The notes beneath the pieces are model-generated. The model was not told the DNA's origin. It saw nothing but the letters and a program-made list of their open reading frames with translations, and did not search any database. From NCBI GenBank assembly GCA_030148425.1, contig JASBTM010000004.1, forward strand, positions 1-64,000: a DNA stretch of 64,000 nucleotides. The letters are read 5' to 3'. Both the position numbers and the translations under genes were made by a program. Position 1 is the stretch's first letter; each line of letters starts with the position of its first letter. This DNA is from Hyphomicrobium sp. (GTDB lineage: Bacteria > Pseudomonadota > Alphaproteobacteria > Rhizobiales > Hyphomicrobiaceae). This document shows positions 33,295-42,651 of the stretch, one piece after another.

Positions 33295-35837
33295 CCCCGC
33301 ATGATATCGCACGAGTTCAAACATCGTCTGCGAAAACCGCGCCGATAGCGGACGCCGCCGAAAAAGACGCAAGCGCAGTCACTAAGACAGAAAGACTCGT
33401 CATCGTCGGCAATGGCATGGCGCCGGGCCGGATGCTTGAGCATTTGTTCGAGCGCGCGCCCGGACGCTACACGGTCACGATCTTCAACGCTGAACCGCGC
33501 GTCAATTACGATCGCATCATGCTGTCGCCGGTGCTCTCAGGCGAAAAGAGCTACGAGCAAATCATCATTCACGGCGACGGTTGGTACATCAAGAACGGCA
33601 TCACGCTCTACAAGGGCCACAAGATCGTATCGATCGATCGGGACGCCAAGACCGTGACGTCGGATCGCGGCGTTGTAGAACCCTACGACAAGCTCGTGAT
33701 CGCGACAGGCTCGGTGCCGTTCATTCTGCCGGTACCGGGCAACAACCTCGCGGGCGTCTTGAGCTATCGCGATCTCGACGACGTCAACGCCATGTTGCTC
33801 GCGGCGCAATCCCGCACAAAAGCCATCGTCATCGGCGGCGGACTGCTCGGACTTGAAGCCGCTGCGGGTCTCGAAGCTCAGGGCATGGACGTCACTGTGC
33901 TGCATCTGATGCCGACGCTGATGGAGCGCCAACTCGATCCGGCGGCCGGGTATCTGCTGCAGAAAGCCATAGAAGACCGCGGCATTAAAGTCATCTGCAA
34001 GGCCAGTACGAAAGCAATCATCGGGGAAAAGAAAGTCGAAGGCGTCGAGCTTGCCGACGGCCGCCTCATTCCAGCGACGCTCGTCGTCATGGCCGCCGGC
34101 ATCAAGCCGAATGCAGGCCTCGCGAAAGACGCAGGCCTCTCATCCAACCGGGGCATCGTCGTCGATGCCGGAATGCGAACTACGGACCCGAACATCTTCG
34201 CGGTCGGTGAGTGCGCCGAAGTTGGAGGCCACGTCTACGGCCTCGTCGCACCGCTCTACGAAATGGCTCGGGTCGCCGCCGAGCACCTTGTCGATTCATC
34301 CAGCACCGCAGCCTTCGTCCACAGCGATACGCCGACGAAGCTGAAAGTCACCGGCATCGATCTTTTCTCCATCGGGGATTTCGCTGACGGCGAAGACCGC
34401 AACGAAATCGTGCTCCGCGACGCTTCAGCCGGTGTCTACAAACGCATCATCCTGAAAGACAACCGCATCATCGGCACCGTGCTCTACGGCGAAACAGCCG
34501 ACGGCGCCTGGTTCAACGACCTGAAGAAGAAGCAGGTCGACATCACCGACATGCGCGACACCCTGATCTTCGGTCAGGCTTATCAGGGAGGGTCCCCCCT
34601 GGACCCTATGGCGGCCGTTGCAGCCTTGCCCGATGACGCAGAGATCTGCGGCTGCAACGGCGTATGCAAGGGCAGAATCGTCGGAGTCATTCAAGAGAAG
34701 GGACTGACCTCGCTCGACGACGTCCGCGCGCACACCAAAGCTTCGGCGTCATGCGGATCGTGCACCGGCCTCGTCGAGCAACTGATGGCGCTAACGCTTG
34801 GCGAGTCTTACAATCCTGCTGCGGTTCAGCCCATGTGCGGTTGCACGACGCTCGGCCACGACGACGTGCGACGCCTCATCAAGGCCAAGAACCTGAAGAA
34901 TGTCTTCGCGGTCATGCAGGAACTCGAGTGGACGACGTCGTGCGGCTGCGCCAAGTGCCGCCCGGCGCTGAATTACTATCTCGTGTGCGACTGGCCAGGC
35001 GAATACGCCGACGACTATCAGTCGCGCTTCATCAACGAGCGCGTTCACGCCAACATCCAGAAAGACGGCACCTATTCCGTAGTGCCGCGGATGTGGGGCG
35101 GCGTGACAAGCGCGAAAGAGCTGCGCGCCATAGCCGACGTCGTCGACAAATTCGACATCCCGACCGTGAAGGTGACGGGCGGCCAGCGCATCGACATGCT
35201 CGGAATCAAGAAAGAAGATCTTCCCGCCGTCTGGGCCGATTTGGGAAAAGCTGGTTTCGTATCGGGCCACGCATACGCCAAGGGCCTGCGTACCGTGAAA
35301 ACCTGTGTCGGAACGGATTGGTGCCGCTTCGGTACGCAAGATTCGACTGGCTTCGGCATCCGCATCGAGAAATTCATGTGGGGGTCTTGGACGCCCGCCA
35401 AGGTCAAGATGGCGGTCTCGGGCTGTCCGCGAAATTGTGCCGAAGCGACTTGTAAGGATGTCGGCGTCATTTGCGTCGATTCCGGTTACGAAATTCACTT
35501 CGCGGGAGCGGCCGGTCTCGACATCAAGGGCACCGAAGTTCTGGGTCTCGTCAAGACCGAGGATGAAGCCCTCAAGGTCATCGTCGCGCTCGTCCAGATG
35601 TACCGCGAGCAGGCGCGCTATCTCGAACGCATCTACAAATGGGCCAAGCGCGTCACCATCGCGGAGATCCGGCGGCAGGTGCTTGACGATCTCGAAAAGC
35701 GCCAGGGCTACTACGAGCGCTTCGTCTACTCGCAGAAATTTGCCCAAGTCGATCCATGGTCGGAGCGCGTCTCCGGCCTTCACAAGCATGAATTCAAACC
35801 GATGGCGACCATCGGCATGCCTCAAGCGGCGGAGTGA
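33291..35837 (+). CDS. nirB: Assimilatory NAD(P)H nitrite reductase, large subunit
   Basis: The enzyme reduces nitrite to ammonium with six electrons. The 848-residue product carries an FAD/NAD(P)-binding reductase domain at about 36-320 (LVIVGNGMAPGRMLEHL; IVIGGGLLGLEAAAGLEAQG), a BFD-like [2Fe-2S] domain near 450-500 (ICGCNGVCKG...CGSCTG), and a second BFD-like CGC...CGCAKC region near 518-560. The sulfite/nitrite reductase haem domain follows, with siroheme-[4Fe-4S] ligands TCVGTDWCRF near 672 and GCPRNCAEATC near 711. GGAGGCCAGGC precedes the ATG, which overlaps the narK stop. The N-terminal 30 residues are polar and variable. nirD follows after four bases. Confidence 0.95.
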   Translation: MTPHDIARVQTSSAKTAPIADAAEKDASAVTKTERLVIVGNGMAPGRMLEHLFERAPGRYTVTIFNAEPRVNYDRIMLSPVLSGEKSYEQIIIHGDGWYIKNGITLYKGHKIVSIDRDAKTVTSDRGVVEPYDKLVIATGSVPFILPVPGNNLAGVLSYRDLDDVNAMLLAAQSRTKAIVIGGGLLGLEAAAGLEAQGMDVTVLHLMPTLMERQLDPAAGYLLQKAIEDRGIKVICKASTKAIIGEKKVEGVELADGRLIPATLVVMAAGIKPNAGLAKDAGLSSNRGIVVDAGMRTTDPNIFAVGECAEVGGHVYGLVAPLYEMARVAAEHLVDSSSTAAFVHSDTPTKLKVTGIDLFSIGDFADGEDRNEIVLRDASAGVYKRIILKDNRIIGTVLYGETADGAWFNDLKKKQVDITDMRDTLIFGQAYQGGSPLDPMAAVAALPDDAEICGCNGVCKGRIVGVIQEKGLTSLDDVRAHTKASASCGSCTGLVEQLMALTLGESYNPAAVQPMCGCTTLGHDDVRRLIKAKNLKNVFAVMQELEWTTSCGCAKCRPALNYYLVCDWPGEYADDYQSRFINERVHANIQKDGTYSVVPRMWGGVTSAKELRAIADVVDKFDIPTVKVTGGQRIDMLGIKKEDLPAVWADLGKAGFVSGHAYAKGLRTVKTCVGTDWCRFGTQDSTGFGIRIEKFMWGSWTPAKVKMAVSGCPRNCAEATCKDVGVICVDSGYEIHFAGAAGLDIKGTEVLGLVKTEDEALKVIVALVQMYREQARYLERIYKWAKRVTIAEIRRQVLDDLEKRQGYYERFVYSQKFAQVDPWSERVSGLHKHEFKPMATIGMPQAAE

Positions 35838-35841
35838 TCTC

Positions 35842-36171
35842 ATGACCTGGGCAATGATCGGCCGCATCACCGACATACCTCGCCGCGGCGCGCGCTGCAT
35901 TGAGACCCCTCAAGGCAAGATCGCGGTGTTTCGGACGGCGGAAGATCGCGTCTTCGCCATCGAGGATCATTGTCCGCACAAAGGCGGCCCGCTGAGCCAA
36001 GGCATCGTCCACGGTGCGGCCGTGACGTGTCCGCTGCACAACTGGGTGATTTCGCTCGAAACCGGCAAAGCGCTTGGCGCCGATGAAGGCGCGGTCCGCA
36101 CCATTCCAATCAAGGTCGAAGGCGAGATGCTTTTCATCGCTTTGGCTGCCTTATCCGATTGCGCAGCGTAA
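35842..36171 (+). CDS. nirD: Nitrite reductase small subunit, Rieske type
   Basis: The 109-residue product is a Rieske-fold partner of NirB. Unlike the E. coli NirD, which lacks the ligands, it has a full [2Fe-2S] set: DHCPHKGGPLSQG and TCPLHNW, giving C-x-H and C-x2-H. It may therefore carry electrons within the nitrite reductase. The ATG at 35842 has GGAG seven bases upstream; the much longer open frame starting in nirB is a shadow. nasA begins 15 bases after its stop. Confidence 0.93.
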   Translation: MTWAMIGRITDIPRRGARCIETPQGKIAVFRTAEDRVFAIEDHCPHKGGPLSQGIVHGAAVTCPLHNWVISLETGKALGADEGAVRTIPIKVEGEMLFIALAALSDCAA

Positions 36172-36186
36172 GGCGGAAAAGCTTCA

Positions 36187-38847
36187 ATGCCGGCGCCTCA
36201 ATCTGTAAAAACGACCTGTCCGTACTGCGGTGTCGGCTGCGGCATCGTCGCGGATGTGACCGCCGACGGCAAGGTCGTGGTGAGCGGCGACAAGGTCCAT
36301 CCGGCCAATTTCGGCAGGCTCTGCTCCAAGGGCTCTGCGCTCGGCGAGACCGTCGATCTCGAAGATCGTCTGCTTTATCCGGAGGTTCGAGGGCAACGAA
36401 CGACTTGGGACACAGCGCTCGATCTGGTTGCATCGCGCTTCTCGGAAACGATCTCAGAACACGGGCCGGACGCGGTCGCGTTCTATGTCTCGGGCCAGTT
36501 GCTCACGGAAGATTATTACGTCGCCAACAAGCTGATGAAAGGCTTCATCGGCTCCGCGAATATCGACACTAACTCGCGACTCTGCATGGCGTCGTCGGTA
36601 GCGGGCCACAAACGCGCGTTCGGGTCCGATACGGTACCCGGCTGCTACGAGGATCTCGAGCTTGCCGATCTCGTCGTGCTCGTCGGCTCGAACCTCGCCT
36701 GGTGCCATCCCGTCATCTACCAGCGCATTGCGGCCGCCAAAGAGAAGCGGCCGGACATGAAGATCGTGTTGATCGATCCGCGCCGCACGATGACGGCCGA
36801 CATCGCCGACTTACATCTGCCGATCAACCCGGACGGCGACGTCGCGCTCTTCATCGGCCTCCTAAAGCACCTGTTCGAGGCAGGGACCCTTGATCGTGAT
36901 TTCATCGCCGCTCACACATCGGGTTTTGCGGATGCGCTTCGCGCTGCAGAAGCGGTCGACACACTCACAATTATCAAGCAGACCGGCCTCGGCCACGCCG
37001 TTCTCGACACCTTCTTTGAACTTTTTGCGCGAACCGAGAAGACGGTCACAGTCTTCAGTCAAGGCGTCAACCAGTCGTCCTGCGGCACCGACAAGGTCAA
37101 CGCCATCATCAATTGCCATCTCGCAACCGGCCGTATCGGTAAGCCAGGAGCCACACCATTCTCCATCACCGGCCAGCCGAACGCGATGGGCGGACGCGAA
37201 GTTGGCGGTCTGGCGAACACGCTCGCGGCTCATATGGAATTTGACAGGAGTGGCGATTGCGACCGCGTTCAGCGCTTCTGGCAATCCCCTGCCATAGCGT
37301 CAAAGCCTGGCCTCAAGGCTGTCGATATGTTCAGCGCCGTTGCAGACGGACGCATTAAGGCGCTTTGGATCGTGGCGACCAACCCGGTCGTGTCGATGCC
37401 GGAAGCAGGGAACGTCGAGGAGGCGCTACGCAATTGCCCCTTTGTCGTCGTCTCTGACGTCATCGCCAAAACCGACACCGTGCGCCACGCGCATGTCCGT
37501 CTGCCAGCAGCGGCGTGGGGCGAGAAGAGCGGCACTGTCACCAATTCGGAGAGGCGGATCTCCCGACAACGAAGTTTCCTCCCTTTTCCCGGCGAAGCGT
37601 TGCCGGATTGGCTGATCATGTGCGAGGTGGCGAAGCGCATGGGCTTCGGCGCGGGCTTTGAATTCAAATCTCCCGCGGAAATCTTCGCGGAGCACGCGGC
37701 CCTGTCTGCCTATGAAAACGACGGCGCACGCGACTTCGATATCGGCGCATTTGAAAACGTAACGAACGATGAGTTCGATAGTCTCGAACCGTTTCAGTGG
37801 CCGCGTCCAGCAGCCTCGGAGTCGCGGACCCGACTGTTTTCGGACGGACAATTCTTCACCCCGGACCGGAAGGCCCGCTTCCTTGCAGTTGAGATCAAAG
37901 GCTCGCATTGGAAAAATCCGGCCTTCCCAATGACCCTCAACACCGGCCGCATCCGCGACCATTGGCACACGCTGACGCGTACCGGAAAAAGCCAGCGCCT
38001 CTCGCAGCACTACGGCGAACCATTCGCGGAGATCCACCCAGAAGACGCCGCTCGCCACAATATCAAAGACGCCGATCTTGTCCGCGTCTCCGCCGGTTCA
38101 GCATTCATTTTGGTGCGTGCGCTTATTTCATCCCGCCAACAGCCGGGATCAATCTTCGTTCCGATGCACTGGACCGATCACTTCGCCTCGAGGGCTCGCG
38201 TCGATACGCTCGTGCCGTCGGTCGTCGATGCCGTGTCGGGCCAGCCTGCATCTAAGAACATTCCTGTCCGCATTGAGCGCTTCGTCGCGTCAACATATGG
38301 CTTCGCCGTTCTTGCCTCGAAGCCTGAACAAATAAACGCGGAATATTGGGCGCTTGCAAAGTGCTTAGACGGCTGGCGCGTGGAGCTTGGCTTCGCATCT
38401 GGACACCAGGATTGGGCGGCGTTCGCGACCGCGCTTTTCGGCGCAGGACCAGATGCCGAAACCATCGCTTTCCAAGATCGCCATAGCGGGACCTTCCGCT
38501 TTTCTTGCTACCGCGATGAAAGATTGTTGGGCGCCCTCTTTCTTGCCCCCGAACCTGTCGCTGTCTCGCGCGATTGGGCAGTTGCGCAACTTGCGGCTCC
38601 GCATCCCAAAGCCCATGCCCGCTTCAAGATCATCGCCGGACGTCCTGGCGCGGGCAGCGCCGACAAAGGCGCGACGGTGTGCTCGTGTTTTGGCGTCGGC
38701 GCCAACGAAATCGCAGCCGCAGCGCGCCGCGGATGCCGAACCGTGGCAGCCATTGGAGAAGCTCTTCAAGCCGGCACGAATTGCGGCTCATGCCGCGCTG
38801 AAATTCGAACGATCATTGAAGCACAGAATCTTGAAGCAGCGGAGTGA
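36187..38847 (+). CDS. nasA: Assimilatory nitrate reductase, catalytic molybdopterin subunit
   Basis: The cytoplasmic enzyme reduces nitrate to nitrite. The 886-residue product opens with the [4Fe-4S] motif CPYCGVGCG...RLCSKG and continues as a Mo-bisMGD oxidoreductase of the NapA/NasA group: YVSGQLLTEDYYVANKLMKGFIGSANIDTNSRLCMASS near 100-140, then VFSQGVNQSS..., and the cofactor-binding end (HWHTLTRTGKSQRL). A C-terminal BFD-like [2Fe-2S] domain (VCSCFGVGANE...CGSCRAEI, about 831-880) is the extension seen in assimilatory rather than periplasmic enzymes. There is no Tat signal. No separate ferredoxin or NasB-type reductase gene is present, so NirB may donate electrons; that is inference. 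Confidence 0.94.
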   Translation: MPAPQSVKTTCPYCGVGCGIVADVTADGKVVVSGDKVHPANFGRLCSKGSALGETVDLEDRLLYPEVRGQRTTWDTALDLVASRFSETISEHGPDAVAFYVSGQLLTEDYYVANKLMKGFIGSANIDTNSRLCMASSVAGHKRAFGSDTVPGCYEDLELADLVVLVGSNLAWCHPVIYQRIAAAKEKRPDMKIVLIDPRRTMTADIADLHLPINPDGDVALFIGLLKHLFEAGTLDRDFIAAHTSGFADALRAAEAVDTLTIIKQTGLGHAVLDTFFELFARTEKTVTVFSQGVNQSSCGTDKVNAIINCHLATGRIGKPGATPFSITGQPNAMGGREVGGLANTLAAHMEFDRSGDCDRVQRFWQSPAIASKPGLKAVDMFSAVADGRIKALWIVATNPVVSMPEAGNVEEALRNCPFVVVSDVIAKTDTVRHAHVRLPAAAWGEKSGTVTNSERRISRQRSFLPFPGEALPDWLIMCEVAKRMGFGAGFEFKSPAEIFAEHAALSAYENDGARDFDIGAFENVTNDEFDSLEPFQWPRPAASESRTRLFSDGQFFTPDRKARFLAVEIKGSHWKNPAFPMTLNTGRIRDHWHTLTRTGKSQRLSQHYGEPFAEIHPEDAARHNIKDADLVRVSAGSAFILVRALISSRQQPGSIFVPMHWTDHFASRARVDTLVPSVVDAVSGQPASKNIPVRIERFVASTYGFAVLASKPEQINAEYWALAKCLDGWRVELGFASGHQDWAAFATALFGAGPDAETIAFQDRHSGTFRFSCYRDERLLGALFLAPEPVAVSRDWAVAQLAAPHPKAHARFKIIAGRPGAGSADKGATVCSCFGVGANEIAAAARRGCRTVAAIGEALQAGTNCGSCRAEIRTIIEAQNLEAAE

Positions 38848-38851
38848 GCGC

Positions 38852-40156
38852 TTGAAACGAGTCACCGAACTTCTTCGCGTATCGCTCATCGTCGGTGTAT
38901 TTGCGAGTTTGTCCGACGCGTCACAAGCGGCCGATCTCGGTGGCGATTGCTGCAGCGATCTTGAAGAGCGCGTGGCCGAACTCGAAGCCACAACAGCCCG
39001 CAAAGGTAATCGCAAGGTCTCCCTGACGATTTCTGGTTACGTCGCTCAGGAACTGACATGGTGGGACGATGGCGCCGAGAGCAACACTTATCTGCACGGG
39101 CTCGGACCGACGCAGGCCACGCATGTGAAATTCACAGGCGAAGCTCAATTCGCGCCCGGTTGGAAGGCGGGATATACGCTGCGCATCCAAAATCTCGCTG
39201 ACAATGCGTTCGGACGCAACCCCTCGACCGGCGCAGGAATAAATCAGTCCTCGCCCGATTTCGATCAGGGGCTCAATGTCCAGATGTCGTACTGGTACCT
39301 GCAGAGCAAGGACCTCGGCAAGATCAGCATCGGAAGACAGGCCGCCGCTTCGAAAAGCGTCGCCATGTTCACTGATCAATCAGGCACGCAGATCATTGAC
39401 AACTACACGTTTCTCGCCGGCTTTCCGCAGTTTGGCATTCGCCGGAATGGCGCCCTCGTGCCGGGAATCACTTGGGGTCAGCTGGGTTATTGCTATTCGC
39501 AGAACGTTCCGCTGGGAGGTGACTGTGATGGCTTGGTGATGAATTCCGTTCGTTACGATTCTCCTGTGTTCAGCGGTTTCTCCGTATCCGCGAGCTGGGG
39601 CGAAGACGACGATTGGGAGATCGCTGCTCGTTATGCGGGCCGATGGAACGATTTCAAGGTTCAGCTCGGCGCGGGTTACTCTGAGAATTCCGATGAGCGT
39701 ATCAGCGGCACTACCGTGATGGTCTCCAAGGATTCGCAATTCTTTCAGGCCGGCGGCTACGTCGAGCATGAACCATCTGGGCTTTTCGTCCATGCTGCGT
39801 ATGGCCACGAAGATAACAACGATGCCGTTTTGACAAACGGCCAGGTCGCGCCCGACAGTCACCATTGGTACGTCAAATCCGGCATTCGCAGAAAATGGCT
39901 GCCGCTCGGTCCAACCGTAATTTACGGCGACTATGCCGAATACGTTGACCAGCTTGGCCCCAACGCGCTCGCTTTGGGCGCAACCGGAAGCACGTTCTCA
40001 CGATATGGCGGCGGCATTGCACAAGAGATCGATGCCGCGGCGATGACGGTCTATCTCAAAGTCCAGCGCTATGATGCCGATGTTTCCGGTGCGCCCTCAT
40101 TGACCGCTCTAGAGGGATTGGATCTCGTCAGCGTTGGCGGTTTGATCAATTTCTGA
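38852..40156 (+). CDS. Outer-membrane porin of the nitrate operon
   Basis: The 434-residue product has a signal peptide (about 1-27, ...SLSDASQAADLG) followed by a short coiled coil (LEERVAELEATTARKG) and a beta-barrel of the alphaproteobacterial porin type: VSLTISGYVAQELTWWDDG, alternating aromatic strands, GKISIGRQAAASKSVAMF, and a C-terminal strand ending in Phe (VSVGGLINF), the outer-membrane sorting signal. The start is TTG at 38852, seven bases after GGAG and four bases after the nasA stop, so it is translationally linked to the operon. An outer-membrane channel for nitrate is the likely role by position; porins of this type are not known to be specific. Confidence 0.85.
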   Translation: MKRVTELLRVSLIVGVFASLSDASQAADLGGDCCSDLEERVAELEATTARKGNRKVSLTISGYVAQELTWWDDGAESNTYLHGLGPTQATHVKFTGEAQFAPGWKAGYTLRIQNLADNAFGRNPSTGAGINQSSPDFDQGLNVQMSYWYLQSKDLGKISIGRQAAASKSVAMFTDQSGTQIIDNYTFLAGFPQFGIRRNGALVPGITWGQLGYCYSQNVPLGGDCDGLVMNSVRYDSPVFSGFSVSASWGEDDDWEIAARYAGRWNDFKVQLGAGYSENSDERISGTTVMVSKDSQFFQAGGYVEHEPSGLFVHAAYGHEDNNDAVLTNGQVAPDSHHWYVKSGIRRKWLPLGPTVIYGDYAEYVDQLGPNALALGATGSTFSRYGGGIAQEIDAAAMTVYLKVQRYDADVSGAPSLTALEGLDLVSVGGLINF

Positions 40157-40194
40157 AACAGAGGTTTTTGACCGGCGATAGTCGAGGATTGCAA

Positions 40195-41127
40195 ATGCAC
40201 GCTAACGTCACATCATTGCCGGGACGCGCTTTGAGCACGAGCCATGCCCTGCTCCGCATCTTTGAATACGTTTCGAGAGCGGCAATGGAGGCTCTCGTCC
40301 ATCGAAGCGGAAAAGCCTCGGGCTCGGAATCCCAACACGGGTACGCAATCAACCGCGATCCGCCGCGCGGCCGGGTGACGCTTGTCGGTTCCGGTCCGGG
40401 TGACCCCGAGCTTTTGACGATAAAGGCTGTGCGCGCGATCGAAAGCGCCGATACGATCTTATTCGATGCCCTGGTATCGGATGAGATCCTCAAATTGGCG
40501 CCTTCGCACGTCGAGCTAATTTGTGTCGGCAAGCGAGGGGGACGGCGGAGCTGCAGACAGGATGACATCAACGCCTTGATGCTCAGCCATGCGCGCACCG
40601 GCAAGCGCGTCGTCCGTTTGAAAGCCGGAGACCCTGCGATCTTCGGCAGGGCTGGAGAAGAAATGTCTTTCCTGGAACGCGAGGGGGTCGAAGCACAAAT
40701 CGTACCCGGCATCACCTCGGCGTCCGCAATGGCCGCGGCGTTCGGCGTTTCACTCACGCACCGCAATCAGGCTAGATCGTTGAGGTTCGTCACCGGACAT
40801 TCTAAGAATGGCGGATTGCCCGAGGATCTCGACTGGAGGGCAATCGCCGATCCCTCGGCGACGACGGTTTTTTATATGGGAGGCCCCTTTGCAGGCGAGA
40901 TCGCCGAGCGGTTGATCAAGCTCGGAATGCCGGAGGAGACGCCTGTCGGCATCGCGGCATCACTGAGCCGCACCAATCAGCAGATTGCCCGCTGCACGCT
41001 GGTCGAACTCGAAGGCGCAATAGCTGCGTTCGATCGTTCCGAACCCCTGCTTCTCGGTATTGGGGCAATATACGCGGAGACCTGTGGCACGTCTCTTATT
41101 CAGACGGGCAAATGCTCAGCTGTATGA
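40195..41127 (+). CDS. cobA: Uroporphyrinogen-III C-methyltransferase
   Basis: The enzyme methylates uroporphyrinogen III to precorrin-2, the branch point to siroheme, which NirB needs. The 310-residue product has a variable N-terminal ~55 residues, then the SUMT signatures VTLVGSGPGDPELLTIKAVRAIESAD, LVSDEIL, RLKAGDPAIFGRAGEEMSFL and VVPGITSASAMAAAFGVSLTHR (reading IVPGITSAS here), and MGGPFAGEIAERL with AASLSRTNQQ near the end. The CysG dehydrogenase/chelatase domain is absent and must be encoded elsewhere. The ATG at 40195 has GAGGAT upstream; it lies 38 bases after the porin gene and ends the operon. Confidence 0.93.
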   Translation: MHANVTSLPGRALSTSHALLRIFEYVSRAAMEALVHRSGKASGSESQHGYAINRDPPRGRVTLVGSGPGDPELLTIKAVRAIESADTILFDALVSDEILKLAPSHVELICVGKRGGRRSCRQDDINALMLSHARTGKRVVRLKAGDPAIFGRAGEEMSFLEREGVEAQIVPGITSASAMAAAFGVSLTHRNQARSLRFVTGHSKNGGLPEDLDWRAIADPSATTVFYMGGPFAGEIAERLIKLGMPEETPVGIAASLSRTNQQIARCTLVELEGAIAAFDRSEPLLLGIGAIYAETCGTSLIQTGKCSAV

Positions 41128-41274
41128 GCTTGCGAATTCTTTGTGTCAATCGGCGTGCCCGACACGCAAGTCGCTGAAGCTCCAATTCCCTGAGCACTCA
41201 CAGTGGCCCGGAGAAAACCTAGCATCGCATCGGAATGGTGGGATGGTGCGTGGCGCTTAAATCTCTTGGCCGGA

Positions 41275-41517
41275 TTACGTTGTCGCCAGCGCACCTTTCG
41301 CGGTATCGCCGACGGCTTTTAGATCTGCGATCGCATCGTCGACAAACCGGTCGATTTCGGCCGCCGTGGTCAAGTGCCGTGAAATCGCGAGATCGGCTGC
41401 GCGGCTTAGGGCGCTGGATTTCACATAGAATTGCACGAAAGCTTCTGTCGGATGCAGCCCATCCTCGCCTGCTGAAAGATGGTAACCGAACCGGCCTTTT
41501 GTCTCTTGGATTTGCAT
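41275..41517 (-). CDS. Hypothetical 80-residue protein
   Basis: Not recognised. The product MQIQETKGRFGYHLSAGEDGL... is soluble and mostly helical, with the text HPTEAFVQFYVKSSALSRAADLAISRHLTTAAEIDRFVDDAIADLKAVGDTA, which reads as a real amphipathic helix pair. AGGACCCCCGAC precedes the ATG at 41517. The frame is open further upstream but without coding character. It converges on cobA. Confidence 0.55.
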   Translation of the reverse strand: MQIQETKGRFGYHLSAGEDGLHPTEAFVQFYVKSSALSRAADLAISRHLTTAAEIDRFVDDAIADLKAVGDTAKGALATT

Positions 41518-41744
41518 GTCGGGGGTCCTGGAGCTAGGAGCAACGGGCAATGGACTGGTTAGAAAATTCCAACCAAAATTGTGAATGGAGCGCAGCAAGA
41601 AACGTGCGAGCGCTCGAATCGTGCGAACCGAGTAGACGTGCACTCATCTATGACGAAGGCGTGTTTTACGCCTCGACGGCCAACAATCCCGAATTCAAAC
41701 GTTCAATGCGAGTAAGGACGACCTCGACTCGCCGCCCTTATCCG

Positions 41745-42110
41745 CTAATGTCCGGCACTTATATGGCCCGAACCGTGCAGGGCTGCCGACCACATCGCAA
41801 GCACCAACGTGGCGACACCGATCACTACGCTCGTACGCGTCGCTGTCGCATGACCGCTGAAGTTCAAGACCCATGGTGCAATGATCAGCCAGGCACCCAA
41901 GATGGCACTGATCCATTCCTCCCAAAAACGGAAGGCAAACAGAGCTGCCAGAGCCATCACGCATATGATGGCACCAACGATGTGCGCGTTCAGCACGGCA
42001 CTGACTTCCGTTCCGTAGCCTAGCGTCCACGGCGAGAGGAACAGCCCCAATCCAAGCAGGACGTTCAGCGAGTCCTGCCAATCGCTAGTAATGTTTTGCT
42101 TTGCATCCAT
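41745..42110 (-). CDS. SPW-repeat membrane protein
   Basis: The 121-residue product has two copies of the SPW unit: LLGLGLFLSPWTLGY (about 17-31) and ILGAWLIIAPWVLNFSG (about 70-86), each starting a pair of membrane helices, four in total. The family is common in soil bacteria and has no established function. GGAGG lies seven bases before the ATG at 42110; the longer frame upstream is not supported. Confidence 0.85.
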   Translation of the reverse strand: MDAKQNITSDWQDSLNVLLGLGLFLSPWTLGYGTEVSAVLNAHIVGAIICVMALAALFAFRFWEEWISAILGAWLIIAPWVLNFSGHATATRTSVVIGVATLVLAMWSAALHGSGHISAGH

Positions 42111-42651
42111 TGCCAACCTCCTTCGGTTGACATCGCGATCCCATGATGGGAATTCGCGTCTATATATTTGAGGTAATTGATCGTCGAACGCGTTCAAGGA
42201 CGCCCGAGGTGGATTCGAAAAATTTGCCCGATCGGGCCGGCGTTCTTGCGATGCAACACGCCTATGTAGATTGGTCCGGCCGGTCGGGCGATGGTCACTT
42301 CGTTAACGCCCTTCGGACGAGTTGCGAGGGCGGAAACAACGGAATAAACTGTATCGTAGGTTAGCGGCCACAGGCCTCCGGCAAGTGATGCCGTACCTTT
42401 CGCTTTTTGAAGTGACCGGCCAATAAAGGCCGAATGGCATGGCATGCCATGAGTGTCGTACTTTTACTCAAGCACTATCTCGACGCGCGAGGTGCCGTTG
42501 CGAGGAGCTGGCACACGAGCAGCGCGCTCTTCAGCGATGTGCAGTCAGTGCGCGCGGGTTGTCACTAAACGAGTGAACTTCAGGGGGCGACATAGGTGGT
42601 CCAGTTGCATCACGACTGGAGCGCCGAGGAAGGCGCGAGAGGTCGTGCAAG
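42111..42651 (+). other. Intergenic region between SPW and CBS genes
   Basis: No convincing gene. It contains the divergent promoters of the SPW protein and the CBS protein and a 14-bp perfect palindrome CATGGCATGCCATG at 42438-42451, about 200 bases before the CBS start. Confidence 0.5.
42438..42451. promoter_or_regulatory. 14-bp perfect palindrome, candidate operator
   Basis: CATGGCATGCCATG is its own reverse complement and is set in ATGGCATGGCATGCCATGA. It may be a binding site for a dimeric regulator in the divergent intergenic region; chance is also possible. Confidence 0.3.

Noticed and set aside
35305-36171. 288-codon frame running through the nirB end into nirD
   Set aside because: Only the last 109 codons (from 35842) match NirD; the earlier part is nirB read in another frame.
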